DNA from: PALSA-693 sp963729695
Lineage (GTDB): Bacteria; Actinomycetota; Acidimicrobiia; Acidimicrobiales; Palsa-688
DNA length: 64,000 bases
Assembly: GCA_963729695.1 (NCBI GenBank)
Contig: CAVSOT010000003.1
Coordinates: forward strand, 372,001 to 436,000
Direction: 5' to 3'
Below are positions 49,232 through 59,318 of the stretch, one piece after another. The translations under genes were made by a program, and so were the position numbers. The notes below the pieces were generated by a model. It did not search any database. It saw only the letters and a program-made list of their open reading frames with translations, and was not told where the DNA came from. Positions within the stretch are counted from its first letter, which is position 1. Every line of letters begins with the position of its first letter.

Positions 49232-51841
49232 TCACGCCCAGGCCACGCACCCCAGCTCCATTGGCATCGCCAGATCGCGATGGGACGGGACGACTCGCAC
49301 CGCATACCCGTGACGGCCGGCCCGGTCGAAGCTGAAACGGCCTCGGTAGCGCACCACGCCAGTCCCAGCCGCACTGTCAGCCGCGGCCCCGCCACCCCCG
49401 GTATCCCCGCCACCGCCACCGCCACCGCCACCGCCACCGCCACCGCCACCCTCGACCGACTCGAGGCGCACCACCCGGGTCTCCGTCAGCTCATCTCCTG
49501 CGGCCACCGGCCCGTGGAGCAGCTCCACGGCTACGTCGTCGGTCGTCAGCGAGCCGAGGTGGACCTCTGCGGTCACCTCCCAGTCGTTGCCCAGGTCCAC
49601 GAAGCCCACGCCAGGGTCGGGATCGACCTCCACCTTGACGTCGGGCCAGGCGGCGGTGATGCGCTGCTTCCAGGCGGTCAGCGCCCGGGCCCGGGCGAAC
49701 CCGTCGGCGGCCAGCGCGTCGCTCTGGGCTGCGATCGGTTCGTACATCTCGGCCAGGTAGTCGCGGACCATCCGGGTGGCGTTCACCTTGGGCCCGAGGG
49801 TTCGCAGCGACGACTTGATCCGTCTGACCCACCCCCGGGGGAAGCGCCCGCCGCGACGGTCGTAGTAGAGCGGGATGATCTGTCGCTCGAGCAGCTCGAA
49901 GAGACTGTTGGCTTCGACCTCGTCCCGATGGTCGAGGTCGGTGATGGCCTCGGCGGAGGAGATGGCCCAGCCGTTCGTCCCGTCGAACATCTCGTTCCAC
50001 CACCCGTCGAGGATCGAGCAGTTGAGGGCGCCGTTGAGGGCTGCTTTCTCGCCGCTCGTACCGCTGGCCTCCATCGGGCGGCGCGGCGTGTTGAGCCAGA
50101 CGTCGCTGCCCTGGTACATGAACCGGGCCACGGAGATGTCGTAGTCCTCGATGAAGGTCATGCGGTGCCGGATCGCCGGGTCGGCCGAGAAGCGGACGAT
50201 CTCGGCGATCATCCGCTTGCCCTGGTCGTCGGCCGGATGGGCCTTTCCCGAGAACACCAGCTGCATGGGCGTGTGCTCATCCAGCAGCAGCGCCCGCAGC
50301 CGGTCCGGCTGGGAGAGGAGCAGCGTCGCCCGCTTGTAGGCGGCGAAACGGCGGGAGAACCCGACAATCAGGTACCGGGGATCGAGGACCTCGTCGGTCC
50401 AGGCCGCGTCGCTGACCGATACCCCTCGGTCGGCCAGGGATTTGCGGAGCCGCTCCCGGACGAAGCTCACCAGGGCGTCCCTGCCTTGCTCGCGGGCCCG
50501 CCACAGCTCGTCGTCGCGCGCGTCGTCGATCCCAGCCCATTCGTCGGGCCCCGCCTCGTCCCACGCCGGGGAGACATACTTCGAGAAGAGGTCGTCCATC
50601 TGGGAGGACACCCAGGTCCGGCCGTGCACGCCGTTGGTGATCGCCCCGATCGGGATCTCCTCCGGCGGTACGAACGACCACAGCTTCTGGAACATCTCCT
50701 GGCTGGTCTGGCCGTGCAGGCGGGATACCCCGTTGGATTTGGCGGCCAAACGTAACCCCATTACGGCCATGTTGAACGGGGCATCGCCCGGTTCGCCCGG
50801 GAAGTGCCCGATCGACATCAGCGTGTCGATAGAGATCCCGCACTCGGACGCCCAGGCGCTGAAGTACCGCTCCATCAGTTCCCGAGGAAAACGGTCGATC
50901 CCGGCCGGGACGGGCGTGTGGGTGGTGAAGACGGTCCCCGCCCGGGCGGCTTCGATGGCTTCGTTCCAGCGCAGCCCTTCCGACGTGATCAGCTTGCGGA
51001 TCCGTTCGAGGCCCAGGAACCCGGCATGACCTTCGTTGGTGTGGAAGACCTGCGGCTCCACGCCGGCCGCTTCGAGGGCGCGCACCCCACCGACGCCGAG
51101 GAGGATCTCCTGGCGCATCCGGTGCTCCGGTCCGCCGCCGTACAGCCGGTCGGTGACGCCCCGCAGCTCGTCGGTGTTGGCTTCGACGTCCGCGTCCAGC
51201 AGATACAGGCTCACCCGTCCCACCCTGGCCTGCCACACCTGGGCCTCCAGGGTCTCGCCGGCCAGCTCGACGTTGACCCGGGCGCCGCTGACCAGCTCGA
51301 GCGCCATCCCGTGCGGGTCGAGGACCGGGTAGCGCTCCTCCTGCCACCCGTCGGCGTCGAGATGCTGGCGAAAGTACCCGAGGCGGTACATCAGCCCGAC
51401 CCCGGTCAACGGGATCCCCAGCCCGCTGGCCGCCTTGAGGTGATCTCCGGCCAGGACCCCGAGTCCGCCGGAGTACTGGGGCAGGGCCTCCGCGATCCCG
51501 AACTCCGGCGAGAAGTACGCCACCCCGCGGAGAGGGCTCATGGCCCGGTTCTGGAACCACCGGGGCGCCTCGAGGTACCGCCTGAGGTCGTCGTGCATCT
51601 CGCTGAGGAAGCCCATGAAGGCCGGGTCCCCGGACAGCTGCTCCAGCCGCTGCCGTCCCACCAGGCTGAGGAGGCGGACAGGATCGTGGAAGGTCAGCTC
51701 CCAGCCTTGCGGGTCGACCCAGCGAAAGAGGTCCCGGGTCCGGTCATCCCACGACCACCGCAGGTTGAACGCCAGCTCTTGTAGGGGGGCCAACGCCTCG
51801 GGTAGGCGGGCTCGCACGGTGAAGCTCCGGAGCGCTCTCAT
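49232..51841 (-). CDS. glgP: Alpha-glucan phosphorylase (GT35, actinobacterial type)
   Basis: 869 residues. The N-terminal DUF3417-type segment (LPEALAPLQELAFNLRWSW) and the catalytic core with the PLP-lysine region EASGTSGEKAALNG are as in mycobacterial GlgP. It releases glucose-1-phosphate from alpha-1,4-glucan. Near residue 810 is a run of about 16 glycines coded by a hexanucleotide repeat (49409-49450). The start is ATG 51841, divergent from glgE with 129 bp between. Confidence 0.94.
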   Translation of the reverse strand: MRALRSFTVRARLPEALAPLQELAFNLRWSWDDRTRDLFRWVDPQGWELTFHDPVRLLSLVGRQRLEQLSGDPAFMGFLSEMHDDLRRYLEAPRWFQNRAMSPLRGVAYFSPEFGIAEALPQYSGGLGVLAGDHLKAASGLGIPLTGVGLMYRLGYFRQHLDADGWQEERYPVLDPHGMALELVSGARVNVELAGETLEAQVWQARVGRVSLYLLDADVEANTDELRGVTDRLYGGGPEHRMRQEILLGVGGVRALEAAGVEPQVFHTNEGHAGFLGLERIRKLITSEGLRWNEAIEAARAGTVFTTHTPVPAGIDRFPRELMERYFSAWASECGISIDTLMSIGHFPGEPGDAPFNMAVMGLRLAAKSNGVSRLHGQTSQEMFQKLWSFVPPEEIPIGAITNGVHGRTWVSSQMDDLFSKYVSPAWDEAGPDEWAGIDDARDDELWRAREQGRDALVSFVRERLRKSLADRGVSVSDAAWTDEVLDPRYLIVGFSRRFAAYKRATLLLSQPDRLRALLLDEHTPMQLVFSGKAHPADDQGKRMIAEIVRFSADPAIRHRMTFIEDYDISVARFMYQGSDVWLNTPRRPMEASGTSGEKAALNGALNCSILDGWWNEMFDGTNGWAISSAEAITDLDHRDEVEANSLFELLERQIIPLYYDRRGGRFPRGWVRRIKSSLRTLGPKVNATRMVRDYLAEMYEPIAAQSDALAADGFARARALTAWKQRITAAWPDVKVEVDPDPGVGFVDLGNDWEVTAEVHLGSLTTDDVAVELLHGPVAAGDELTETRVVRLESVEGGGGGGGGGGGGGGGDTGGGGAAADSAAGTGVVRYRGRFSFDRAGRHGYAVRVVPSHRDLAMPMELGCVAWA
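49409..49450. repeat. Hexanucleotide microsatellite GCCACC x7 in glgP
   Basis: Seven perfect GCCACC units (plus-strand reading) give a polyglycine run in GlgP. Unit length is two codons, so changes in number keep the frame. Confidence 0.9.
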
Positions 51842-51970
51842 GATGCCTAGAAGCTATGGGACGGACGGGTGGGGCGACGACCATGCGCCCGATCCGGGGT
51901 CTGTTGGTGGTCCGCCCGGTCCACTATGGAGGCGAAGATCGAGGATCCGCTGGAAGGGTAGGTTTACTGG

Positions 51971-53902
51971 ATGACGGGTCGGCTGGTGATCGAGGACGTC
52001 CGTCCGCGCACTCCCAATCGGGGCCACTACGCCAAGGCCGTCCTGGGAGAAGCGGTTCGGGTCAACGCGGTCATCTTCAAAGAGGGTCACGACCAGCTCG
52101 CCGGCCGGGTCTTGCTGCTCGTGGGAAAGCGACGGGCTCCCGACTCCGTGGCCGCGCTGGAGTCGTTGGGCAACGACGAATGGGCCGGGGTGGTCGTGCC
52201 GCAACGGATGGGGGCCCACCGCATCGTCGTGGAAGCGTGGACTGATCGGCTGGCCACGTGGGCGCACAAGGTGCGCGCCAAGCTCGGGGCGGACCAGGAG
52301 ATCGCCGTCGAAATCGCCGAAGGGGTGACCCTGCTCGAGCCCTATGCAGGCGATCCTCTCATCGACAAGGCGCTGGTCGGCCTGCTGGACGACGACCTCG
52401 ACGCTTCCGGTCGGGTGGCCGCGGCCCTCACGCCCGAGGTGGCAGCAGCCGTCTGGGGCCCGCAAGCAGCCGATGACCTCACCGTGTCCGCCCCCCAGCC
52501 GCTGTGGGTGGATCGCGAGCGGGCGTTGTTCGGGGCGTGGTACGAGCTGTTTCCCCGTTCGTTTGGGGGATTCAAAGGAGCGGCCAACCGGGTGCCCGAG
52601 CTCTCGGCGATGGGATTCGACGTCCTTTATCTGCCGCCCATCCATCCCATCGGGACCACGGCCAGGAAAGGGCGCAACAACGCCCTCGTGGCGGATGATG
52701 GCGATCCCGGCAGCCCGTGGGCGATTGGCGGGGCCGAGGGCGGTCATACCGCCATCCACCCCGATCTTGGCACCATCGAGGATTTTTCCCAGTTGGTGGC
52801 TGAGGTACGGGCCCACCACATGGAGCTGGCCCTCGACTATGCCCTCCAATGCTCGCCGGATCACCCCTGGGTGCACGAGCATCCGGAGTGGTTCTTTCAT
52901 CGGCCCGACGGCTCCATCGCCTACGCCGAGAACCCCCCCAAGAAATACCAGGACATCTATCCGATCAACTTCTGGCCGTCCACCGAGGCCGACCGGGTGG
53001 CCCTGTGGGAGGCGTGTAGGGGAATCCTCGACTATTGGATCTCGCAGGGCGTCATCATCTTCCGGGTCGACAACCCCCATACCAAGCCGATTTCCTTTTG
53101 GGAATGGCTGATTGCCGCGGTGCAAGAGGACCACCCCGAAGTCCTGTTCCTTTCCGAGGCGTTCACCCGGCCCAAGATCATGGCCCGTCTGGCCGAGGCC
53201 GGCTTCAGCCAGAGCTATACCTACTTCACCTGGCGGACCGCCCAGCACGGCCCCGAAGGGCTCTGGGCGTACCTCGAAGAGCTAGCCCACGGCCCGGTCG
53301 CCGACTACATGCGGCCCAACTTCTGGCCCAATACCCCGGATATCCTGTCGGGGCCGTTGCGGAACGGGCCGCCGGCAGCATTCGCGCTGCGGCTGGTGCT
53401 CGCCGCCACCATGAGCCCTTCGTATGGGGTCTACAGCGGCTACGAGCTGTACGAGAACATCCCGGCCTCCGATCACAACGAGGAGTACCTGTGGTCGGAG
53501 AAGTACGAGATCAAGGATCGCGACTTCGCCCGGGCGGACAGCCTGGCGCCCCTGATGACGGCGCTCAACGACATGCGCCGCCGCCACCCCGCTCTGCAGC
53601 GGCTGCGCTCGATCCGCTTCCATCCGACCAATAACCCGGCGGTCATCGCCTACTCGAAGGTGAGTGACGACGAGCTCGATTCGATGCTCATGGTCGTAAA
53701 CCTTGATCCGTATTGGATGCAGTCGGCCGTTTTGCAGCTCGATTTGGAGGCGGTGGGTCTGCCGCCAGACCGTCCCTATCTGGTCGCGGACGAGCTGTCG
53801 GGTGAGCGGTTCGTATGGGTGGGCTCGGCTCCCTATGTGCAGCTCGACCCGAACTACCGGGTCGCCCACGTGCTGGATCTGAAGGCCGGGGACCAGTGGT
53901 AA
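51971..53902 (+). CDS. glgE: Alpha-1,4-glucan:maltose-1-phosphate maltosyltransferase
   Basis: 643 residues, GH13 subfamily 3 fold. An N-terminal domain for dimerisation (1-200), the barrel with DVLYLPPIHPIGTTARKG, the nucleophile region IIFRVDNPHTKP, acid region LFLSEAFTRPKIM, and a C-terminal beta domain. It extends alpha-glucan by adding maltosyl units from maltose-1-phosphate. It is first in glgE-treS-mak-glgB. ATG 51971. Confidence 0.96.
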   Translation: MTGRLVIEDVRPRTPNRGHYAKAVLGEAVRVNAVIFKEGHDQLAGRVLLLVGKRRAPDSVAALESLGNDEWAGVVVPQRMGAHRIVVEAWTDRLATWAHKVRAKLGADQEIAVEIAEGVTLLEPYAGDPLIDKALVGLLDDDLDASGRVAAALTPEVAAAVWGPQAADDLTVSAPQPLWVDRERALFGAWYELFPRSFGGFKGAANRVPELSAMGFDVLYLPPIHPIGTTARKGRNNALVADDGDPGSPWAIGGAEGGHTAIHPDLGTIEDFSQLVAEVRAHHMELALDYALQCSPDHPWVHEHPEWFFHRPDGSIAYAENPPKKYQDIYPINFWPSTEADRVALWEACRGILDYWISQGVIIFRVDNPHTKPISFWEWLIAAVQEDHPEVLFLSEAFTRPKIMARLAEAGFSQSYTYFTWRTAQHGPEGLWAYLEELAHGPVADYMRPNFWPNTPDILSGPLRNGPPAAFALRLVLAATMSPSYGVYSGYELYENIPASDHNEEYLWSEKYEIKDRDFARADSLAPLMTALNDMRRRHPALQRLRSIRFHPTNNPAVIAYSKVSDDELDSMLMVVNLDPYWMQSAVLQLDLEAVGLPPDRPYLVADELSGERFVWVGSAPYVQLDPNYRVAHVLDLKAGDQW

Positions 53903-55665
53903 ACCCATTCGCGACACCCGATGGCAATTGGTTCCAGCGGGCGGTGTACTACGAGGTCCCGGTGCGGGGCTTCTACGACGGCAATGGAGATGGGACCGGC
54001 GACTTCGTGGGGCTCACCGCCAAGCTGGACTACCTCCAGTGGCTCGGTGTCGATTGCCTGTGGCTGCTGCCGTACTACCAATCGCCGCTACGCGACGGCG
54101 GCTATGACATCAGTGACTTCTGGAGCGTGCTTCCGGAGTACGGCGACCTCGGCGATGCCGTACAGCTGGTGGAGGAGGCGCACAAGCGGGGCCTGCGTGT
54201 GATCGCCGACTTGGTCATGAATCACACTTCCGACCAGCATCCCTGGTTCCAAGAGTCCCGGCAGGACCGGACCAACCCGAAGGCCGACTGGTACGTATGG
54301 AGCGACGACGACACGCAGTACCCCGACGCTCGGGTCATTTTCGTCGACTCGGAAAAATCCAACTGGTCCTTCGACTCGCAGCGGGGCCAGTACTACTGGC
54401 ACCGGTTCTTCTCCCACCAACCGGACCTCAACTACGACAATCCCGAGGTGGCGGACACCATGCTGGACGTGGTCCGCTACTGGCTCGACATTGGGCTGGA
54501 CGGATTCCGCCTGGACGCCGTCCCCTACCTGTTCGAGCGGGAGGGCACCAACTGCGAGAACCTTCCCGAGACTCATGACTATCTGCGTCGGATCCGCAAA
54601 GAAGTGGATTCGCTGTTCCCGGGCCGGGTCCTTCTCGCCGAGGCCAATCAGTGGCCCGAAGACGTGGTCGAGTACTTCGGCCATGGCGACGAGTGCCACA
54701 TGTGCTTTCACTTCCCGCTGATGCCGCGCATGTTCATGGCCGTGCGCCGCGAGCAGCGCCATCCGATCACCGAGATACTGTCCCGGACCCCTGAGATCCC
54801 CGAAGGGTGCCAGTGGGGCATCTTCTTGCGCAACCACGACGAGCTGACCCTCGAGATGGTGACCGACGAGGAGCGCGACTACATGTGGACGGAATACGCC
54901 AAGGACCCACGCATGAAGCGCAACATCGGAATCGGCCGGCGCCTGGCCCCCCTGGTCGACAACGACCGCCGCATCGCCGAACTGCTCCATGCTCTGCTCT
55001 TCAGCTTTCCCGGTTCCCCCGTGCTGTACTACGGGGACGAGATCGGCATGGGGGACAACATCTACCTCGGCGACCGTGACGGCGTGCGCACACCAATGCA
55101 ATGGTCGCCGGATCGCAACGGTGGATTCAGCCAGGCGGACTTCGCCCAGCTCTACCTGCCACCGCTGATGGATCCGGTCTACGGCTTCACGGCCGTGAAT
55201 GTGGAAGCTCAGATCCGCGATCCGAGCTCGCAACTGCACTGGATGAAACAGATGCTCGCTGTTCGCAAGCAGCACCCGGTGTTTGGTACGGGCTCGTTCG
55301 AGATCATCTCTGTCGACAACCCGTCCGTGGTGGCATATGTCCGTACCGCTCGACCGACTGCCGAGGGCGCCGATTCTCCCTCGGAAGCCGAGCGGCCCGA
55401 GGACGGTGAACAACAAGACTGGGGTGAAGAGGGCGACGGAGCGCGAGGGTCGAAGGGCCCGGATATCGTGCTCTGCGTCTGCAATCTGTCCCGTTTCGCC
55501 CAGCCCGCCGAGTTGCCGCTGCAGCGCTGGGAGGGCAAGGTCCCCATCGAGCTGCTCGGACGGGTGCCCTTTCCCCGTATCGGCGAGCTGCCGTACTTCG
55601 TGACCCTGGCGCCGTACGGCTTCTACTGGTTCGAACTGATCGACCCCATGGCGGCCGGGCTGTGA
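53896..55665 (+). CDS. treS: Trehalose synthase (maltose alpha-D-glucosyltransferase)
   Basis: 589 residues, GH13. Motifs: GTGDFVGLTAKLDYLQWLG, DLVMNHTSDQHPWF, GFRLDAVPYL (nucleophile), LLAEANQWPED (acid) and NHDELTLEM. It interconverts maltose and trehalose. GTG 53896 overlaps the glgE stop by 7 bp. Residues about 486-522 form an acidic, low-complexity insert (EGADSPSEAERPEDGEQQDW part) in the C-terminal domain that most relatives lack. No kinase domain is fused; Mak is separate and next. Confidence 0.95.
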   Translation: MVNPFATPDGNWFQRAVYYEVPVRGFYDGNGDGTGDFVGLTAKLDYLQWLGVDCLWLLPYYQSPLRDGGYDISDFWSVLPEYGDLGDAVQLVEEAHKRGLRVIADLVMNHTSDQHPWFQESRQDRTNPKADWYVWSDDDTQYPDARVIFVDSEKSNWSFDSQRGQYYWHRFFSHQPDLNYDNPEVADTMLDVVRYWLDIGLDGFRLDAVPYLFEREGTNCENLPETHDYLRRIRKEVDSLFPGRVLLAEANQWPEDVVEYFGHGDECHMCFHFPLMPRMFMAVRREQRHPITEILSRTPEIPEGCQWGIFLRNHDELTLEMVTDEERDYMWTEYAKDPRMKRNIGIGRRLAPLVDNDRRIAELLHALLFSFPGSPVLYYGDEIGMGDNIYLGDRDGVRTPMQWSPDRNGGFSQADFAQLYLPPLMDPVYGFTAVNVEAQIRDPSSQLHWMKQMLAVRKQHPVFGTGSFEIISVDNPSVVAYVRTARPTAEGADSPSEAERPEDGEQQDWGEEGDGARGSKGPDIVLCVCNLSRFAQPAELPLQRWEGKVPIELLGRVPFPRIGELPYFVTLAPYGFYWFELIDPMAAGL

Positions 55666-57065
55666 CTGACGATCCCAAAGACGGCATGGACCACGACCGC
55701 GACGGCTCCCCCTTGCCCGAGGGTCTGATGGAGCTGGTCCCTGGCTATCTCGGGGCCCAGCGCTGGTTCGCGGGGACCGAGGCTCCGAGCCCCAACTCGA
55801 TCCGGGTCGAGCGCAGCCGGGAGCTCTGGGCCGCTGATGAGCTCGGCCGCCGGCTCTGGCAGGCCATCGTGGCGGTCGACGAACACCACTACCACCTGCT
55901 GATCGGCGAGCGACCCGCGGGGGAGCGGGCCGACTTCCTGCACGGTCACGAAGATGCGGTGCTCGGCGCCCTGGAGTCGCGCTCGGCCTACTTCTACGAC
56001 GCCATCCTGGATGGCGAGCTGGCCCGCGTGCTGCTCGAGGTGGCCAGCGAGGGGACAGAGTCGGCCAACATCGCTCGCCCCTTGAGCACCGAGCAATCCA
56101 ACAGCTCGCTCGTCTACGACGATCGGCTCATCCTGAAGGTCTTCCGGCGCTTGCACGCCGGCGGAAATCCGGACATGGAGGTGACGTCGGCCCTCGCCGC
56201 AGCCGGGTTCGCCCACGTCCCTACCCCGCTGGTGACGTGGCGGGATCTGCCGTACGACCTGGCGTTCGGGCAGCAGTTCCTGTCCGGGGCGTCGGAGGGT
56301 TGGGCCCTGGCGCTGACGTCGCTCCGTGACCTGTACAGTTCCGCCTCGGGTGATCCGGCGGAAGTCGGCGGCGACTTCGCGGGCGAAGCGCGCCGTCTCG
56401 GTTCCATGACCGCCGAGATGCACCTGGCCCTCGATGAGGCGTTCGGAAGGGACGTGGGCCCCAACGTCAGGGCCGCCTGGCTCGAGCTGGTGGACGACCT
56501 CGAAGCCCGACTCGCCGCCGGCGAAAAGGAGTCTGGCACGGACCTGCTCGGTCGAGCGGCACTCCTGTTGTCCCGGCTCCGCGCCGTGCGGGACCCGGGC
56601 CCAGCCATCCGGGTGCATGGCGACTTTCACCTCGGCCAGGTGATGGCGGCGGACGACGGTTGGTACGTGCTCGACTTCGAAGGCGAGCCGGCCCGGTCGG
56701 TGGCCCAGCGCACCGCCCGGATGTCGCCCCTCAAGGATGTCAGCTCGATGCTGCGCTCGTTCGACTACGCGTCTCGCTATGTCCTCCTGGAACGGGCTGC
56801 GGAGGAGGCGGCGAAGCTGGAGCCCGTCGCCATGGCCTGGGAATCACGCAACCGGCAGGCGTTCATCGAGGGGTACGTCCAGGTGGCGGGGATCCAGGAA
56901 CTCATGCCCGGCCCGGAGTCGAGGGCCGCGGTGATGTTTGCCTACGAGCTCGACAAGGCCCTCTACGAGCTGGAGTACGAGCGATCCCACCGGCCCGAGT
57001 GGGTACCACTACCGATGAACGCCATCGACCGCCTGGTCGACGGAGGCCGAGAAGCCCGTGATTGA
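55662..57065 (+). CDS. mak: Maltokinase
   Basis: 467 residues. N-terminal cap (LPEGLMELVPGYLGAQRWFA) and kinase core with LILKVFRRLHAG, catalytic HGDFHLGQV and DFEGEPARS. It phosphorylates maltose at C1 with ATP to give the GlgE donor. GTG 55662 overlaps the treS stop (GTGA). The order treS-mak and then glgB is typical of the GlgE pathway. Confidence 0.95.
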   Translation: MTDDPKDGMDHDRDGSPLPEGLMELVPGYLGAQRWFAGTEAPSPNSIRVERSRELWAADELGRRLWQAIVAVDEHHYHLLIGERPAGERADFLHGHEDAVLGALESRSAYFYDAILDGELARVLLEVASEGTESANIARPLSTEQSNSSLVYDDRLILKVFRRLHAGGNPDMEVTSALAAAGFAHVPTPLVTWRDLPYDLAFGQQFLSGASEGWALALTSLRDLYSSASGDPAEVGGDFAGEARRLGSMTAEMHLALDEAFGRDVGPNVRAAWLELVDDLEARLAAGEKESGTDLLGRAALLLSRLRAVRDPGPAIRVHGDFHLGQVMAADDGWYVLDFEGEPARSVAQRTARMSPLKDVSSMLRSFDYASRYVLLERAAEEAAKLEPVAMAWESRNRQAFIEGYVQVAGIQELMPGPESRAAVMFAYELDKALYELEYERSHRPEWVPLPMNAIDRLVDGGREARD

Positions 57066-57068
57066 CCC

Positions 57069-59273
57069 ATGCCTGAGCTGACCCCTGACCAAGAACGTGA
57101 CCTCGTCGCCAAGGGTCACTACGGCGATCCCCACCGGGTCCTGGGTCGCCATGGCGGCGTGGTGCGGGCGTTCCGTCCCGACGCCCAGGCCATGCGGGTG
57201 GTCACCACGTCGGATGGGCGGCCGGTGACGATCGACATGAAGCGGATCCACCCGGCTGGCATCTTCGAGGGCCGGCTAGAAGAGGGCACCGCCGACTACC
57301 AGCTGGAAGCGGACTACCAGCGGTCTGAAGGTGAAGTGACCTTCCGGTTCGACGATCCCTACCAATCCTGGCCGACCATCGGGGAGCTGGATCTGTACCT
57401 ACTCGGCGAAGGACGGCACCGCCGTCTGTGGGACATGCTTGGCGCTCATCCCCGGATCCACGATGGCAAGGCCGGGGTGACGTTCGCGGTGTGGGCCCCG
57501 AATGCCCGAGCGGTCAGGGTCGTCGGCGACTGGAACTTCTGGGACGGCCGGGTCCATCCCATGCGCACACTCGGGGGATCAGGCGTTTGGGAGCTCTTCA
57601 TCCCCGGCGTGGAGGTCGGAGCCCATTACAAGTACGAGCTCGTCACGGCGGATGAGCGGCTCATCCTCAAGACCGATCCTTTGGCCTTCGCCCTCGAAGC
57701 GCCGCCCGGCACAGCCAGCGTCGTGGTCGCGCCCTCGGCCCACGAGTGGGCGGACGACGGTTGGCTTCGGGCCCGGGCGGAGTCGGACGTGGTGCGGAGC
57801 CCGATGGCCATCTATGAGCTGCATCTGGGATCGTGGCGCCACGCGGTCGACGAGGAGGGCCACGAGCGGCCGTTGACGTACACCGAGCTCGCCCAACAAC
57901 TTCCCGACTACGCGGCCGATATGGGCTTCACCCATGTCGAGCTGATGCCGGTGGCCGAGCATCCGTTCGGGGGGTCATGGGGCTATCAGGTGTCGGGCTA
58001 TTACGCGCCGACCGCCCGCTTTGGCTCTCCTGACGATTTCCGAACCCTGGTCGACGCCTTGCACCGGCGGGATATCGGAGTGATCGTCGACTGGGTACCA
58101 GCCCATTTCCCTCGGGACGACTTCGCCCTCGCCCGCTTCGACGGCACCGCGCTCTACGAGCACGCCGATCCCCGCCAGGGCCAGCACCCGGACTGGGGGA
58201 CGCTGGTGTTCAACTTCGGCCGCAACGAGGTCCGGAACTTCCTGGTGGCCAACGCCCTCTACTGGATCTCCGAATTCCACATCGACGGCCTCCGGGTCGA
58301 CGCGGTGGCGTCGATGCTCTATCTCGACTACTCGCGGAGCGCAGGCGAATGGCTGCCGAACCGCTTCGGTGGCCGTGAGAACCTGGAAGCAGTTGATTTT
58401 CTGAAAGAGGTCAACGAGGTGGTCTATGGCGCCCACCCTGGGGTCACGATGGTCGCGGAAGAGTCCACCGCCTGGCCGGCGGTTTCCAGACCGACGTACC
58501 TCGGCGGACTCGGGTTCGGATTCAAGTGGAACATGGGTTGGATGCACGACACCCTCGATTACTTCTCCCACGACCCGGTTCACCGCCGCTACCACCATGG
58601 AGAGCTGACCTTCGGCCTGCTCTACGCCTGGAGCGAGAACTTCATCCTCCCCCTGTCCCACGACGAGGTGGTCTACGGGAAGCGGTCGCTGCTCAACAAG
58701 ATGCCGGGTGATCGTTGGCAGCAGCTCGCCAATCTGCGGGCCTTGTACGGCTGGATGTGGGCCCATCCGGGGAAGCAGCTGCTGTTCATGGGCGGGGAGT
58801 TCGGCCAGGAGCGAGAGTGGAGCCACGACAGCCAGCTCGATTGGTGGATCCCTGAGCAGTGGGAAGCTCACGGTCAGTTGCAGTCGATGCTGCGGAGCGT
58901 CAACCAGGTCTACCGGTCTGCCCCGGCGATGTGGGCCGGTGACAGCGATCCGGCGGGGTTCCAGTGGATCGACGCCAATGATGGCGAGCAGAGTGTCCTG
59001 TCGTTCTTCCGCCGCCGGCCGGGCGGAGCGGACCGCGAGGTGGTGGTATGTCTGGCCAACCTCACCCCCGTTCCGCGCTATGGCTACCGGGTGGGGCTGC
59101 CGATGCCGGGGCGTTGGCGCGAGCTCCTCAATACCGATGCGAGTGAGTGGGGAGGCAGCGGGGTGGGCAACTACGGTGCCGTCGACGCCGCCGAGACCCA
59201 GTGGCACGGCCAGCCCGCGTCCGCCGCCGTGACCCTGCCGCCGCTCGGCGTGCTCTGGCTGGCGCCCGCCTGA
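57069..59273 (+). CDS. glgB: 1,4-alpha-glucan branching enzyme
   Basis: 734 residues with an N1 domain (1-110), CBM48 (about 120-230: VTFAVWAPNARAVRVVGDWN), a GH13 barrel with GLRVDAVASMLYLDY (nucleophile), VAEESTAWP (acid) and LPLSHDEVV, and a C-terminal beta domain. It makes alpha-1,6 branches. It lies 3 bp behind mak. Its stop codon is inside a 31-bp duplication. Confidence 0.97.
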   Translation: MPELTPDQERDLVAKGHYGDPHRVLGRHGGVVRAFRPDAQAMRVVTTSDGRPVTIDMKRIHPAGIFEGRLEEGTADYQLEADYQRSEGEVTFRFDDPYQSWPTIGELDLYLLGEGRHRRLWDMLGAHPRIHDGKAGVTFAVWAPNARAVRVVGDWNFWDGRVHPMRTLGGSGVWELFIPGVEVGAHYKYELVTADERLILKTDPLAFALEAPPGTASVVVAPSAHEWADDGWLRARAESDVVRSPMAIYELHLGSWRHAVDEEGHERPLTYTELAQQLPDYAADMGFTHVELMPVAEHPFGGSWGYQVSGYYAPTARFGSPDDFRTLVDALHRRDIGVIVDWVPAHFPRDDFALARFDGTALYEHADPRQGQHPDWGTLVFNFGRNEVRNFLVANALYWISEFHIDGLRVDAVASMLYLDYSRSAGEWLPNRFGGRENLEAVDFLKEVNEVVYGAHPGVTMVAEESTAWPAVSRPTYLGGLGFGFKWNMGWMHDTLDYFSHDPVHRRYHHGELTFGLLYAWSENFILPLSHDEVVYGKRSLLNKMPGDRWQQLANLRALYGWMWAHPGKQLLFMGGEFGQEREWSHDSQLDWWIPEQWEAHGQLQSMLRSVNQVYRSAPAMWAGDSDPAGFQWIDANDGEQSVLSFFRRRPGGADREVVVCLANLTPVPRYGYRVGLPMPGRWRELLNTDASEWGGSGVGNYGAVDAAETQWHGQPASAAVTLPPLGVLWLAPA

Positions 59274-59318
59274 GAGACGGGCGATCCGGCTGGCGCCCGC
59301 CTGAGAGACGGACGATCC
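59257..59318. repeat. 31-bp direct duplication spanning the glgB stop
   Basis: Two 31-bp units (59257-59287 and 59288-59318) differ at one position. The first contains the last codons and stop (CGCCTGA) of glgB; the second repeats them outside the gene. Confidence 0.9.
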
